Source: Microbacterium oxydans
Lineage (GTDB): Bacteria; Actinomycetota; Actinomycetes; Actinomycetales; Microbacteriaceae
Direction: 5' to 3'
Length of the DNA: 64,000 bases
Assembly: GCF_006540085.1 (NCBI RefSeq)
Contig: NZ_BJOG01000001.1
Coordinates: 620,001-684,000 of the forward strand
Part shown: one piece after another, positions 63,654-64,000 of the stretch
Layout of the letters: each line of letters begins with the position of its first letter
Numbering within the stretch: the stretch's first letter is position 1
Made by a program: the position numbers and the translations under genes
The notes under the pieces: generated by a model
Seen by the model: the letters and a program-made list of their open reading frames with translations, nothing else
What the model was told of the DNA's origin: nothing
Databases searched by the model: none

Positions 63654-64000
63654 ATGGCGGCGCGCAGCTACGGCCAGTACTGCGGTGTGACGACGGCCGT
63701 CGAGCTGATCGGGGAGCGGTGGGCGCTGCTCATCGTCCGCGATCTGCTCGTCGGACCGCGTCGGTATACCGACCTCAAGCAGGGCCTGCCGCGCATCCCC
63801 ACCAACATCCTGTCCACGCGACTGAAAGAGCTGCAGGAGGGTGGGGTCGTGCGACGTGTGCCGCTGTTGAACTGCGGACTCGTGTACGAGCTCACCTCCT
63901 ACGGGCGCTCCTTCGAGCCGATCATGCTCGCCCTCGGACGCTGGGGCTTCCAGGCGATGGGAGACCCGGACGAGGGCGACGTCGTCACGGCCGATTCCCT
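63654..64000 (+). CDS. HxlR-family transcriptional regulator, 3' end outside the window
   Basis: 115 residues visible. The pattern QYCGVTTAVELIGERWALLIV, then DLLVGPRRYTDLKQGLPRIP and TNILSTRLKELQEGGVVRRV (core ILSTRLKELQEGGVV), is the winged helix of HxlR-type regulators. Cys10 after a Tyr is in the position of the redox- or aldehyde-sensing Cys found in several members. The gene continues past base 64000, probably into an extra C-terminal domain since HxlR proteins are about 110-220 residues. It starts two bases after the VOC stop and probably controls this operon through the AT-rich repeats upstream. Confidence 0.88.
   Translation, partial: MAARSYGQYCGVTTAVELIGERWALLIVRDLLVGPRRYTDLKQGLPRIPTNILSTRLKELQEGGVVRRVPLLNCGLVYELTSYGRSFEPIMLALGRWGFQAMGDPDEGDVVTADS

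Overview
The window is high-GC actinobacterial DNA. Gene content and operon layout fit Microbacteriaceae, most likely Microbacterium: a dnaK-grpE-dnaJ-hspR heat-shock operon, a HAIR-type HspR site in front of clpB, many TGATG/ATGA/GTGA start-stop overlaps, and TAnnnT -10 boxes. It begins inside dnaK and ends inside an HxlR-family regulator gene. No rRNA, tRNA, IS element, prophage or CRISPR array was seen, and no gene-free stretch exceeds about 300 bases.

Region 1 (1-3770) is the heat-shock operon; its J-protein lacks the zinc-finger domain. Region 2 (about 3837-19847) is the most striking part: an apparently complete D-arabinan utilisation locus. It holds two exported DUF4185/GH183 proteins (endo-D-arabinanase family), a DUF2961/GH172 protein (exo-alpha-D-arabinofuranosidase family), a GH116 protein (a family containing an exo-beta-D-arabinofuranosidase), a sugar ABC importer, a fucose/D-arabinose-isomerase-like protein, an FGGY kinase, a LacI regulator and an unrecognised gene. 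The same four enzyme families were reported in 2023, as I recall, as the D-arabinan-degrading set of Microbacterium arabinogalactanolyticum, acting on mycobacterial arabinogalactan and lipoarabinomannan. Four copies of an operator (core GAAATCGATTTC) sit at the promoters of every transcription unit and tie the locus into one regulon. Inferred flow: extracellular endo-cleavage, import of oligosaccharides, intracellular trimming to D-arabinose, isomerisation to D-ribulose, phosphorylation to D-ribulose 5-phosphate, pentose phosphate pathway.

Region 3 (20059-24570) is a mixed block: NmrA-like protein, exported alpha/beta hydrolase, AraC regulator, P1B-type ATPase. Region 4 (24657-37866) is a second glycan locus that fits N-glycan or yeast-mannan degradation: secreted EndoH-like GH18, GH92 and GH38 alpha-mannosidases, GH5_18-like beta-mannosidase, ABC importer and its own LacI regulator, linked by a second operator family (about GCTNAAGCGNTNTAGT). 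The GH92 has Gln where the family usually has its catalytic-acid Glu, a change known from a mannose-1-phospho-6-mannose-cleaving enzyme.

Region 5 (37981-64000) is largely housekeeping or metabolic: MmcQ/YjbR protein, two GT4 glycosyltransferases, small membrane proteins, GlxA-type regulator, NRDE protein, coaBC, clpB without its N-domain, a UvrA-like protein, a transporter whose frame runs into a nitroreductase without a stop, LysR and putA, an ABC-2 exporter, BenE-type transporter, SDR, a two-component system, and a VOC-HxlR pair. A recurrent oddity across the window is short tandem repeats that overlap the stop codons of at least five genes.
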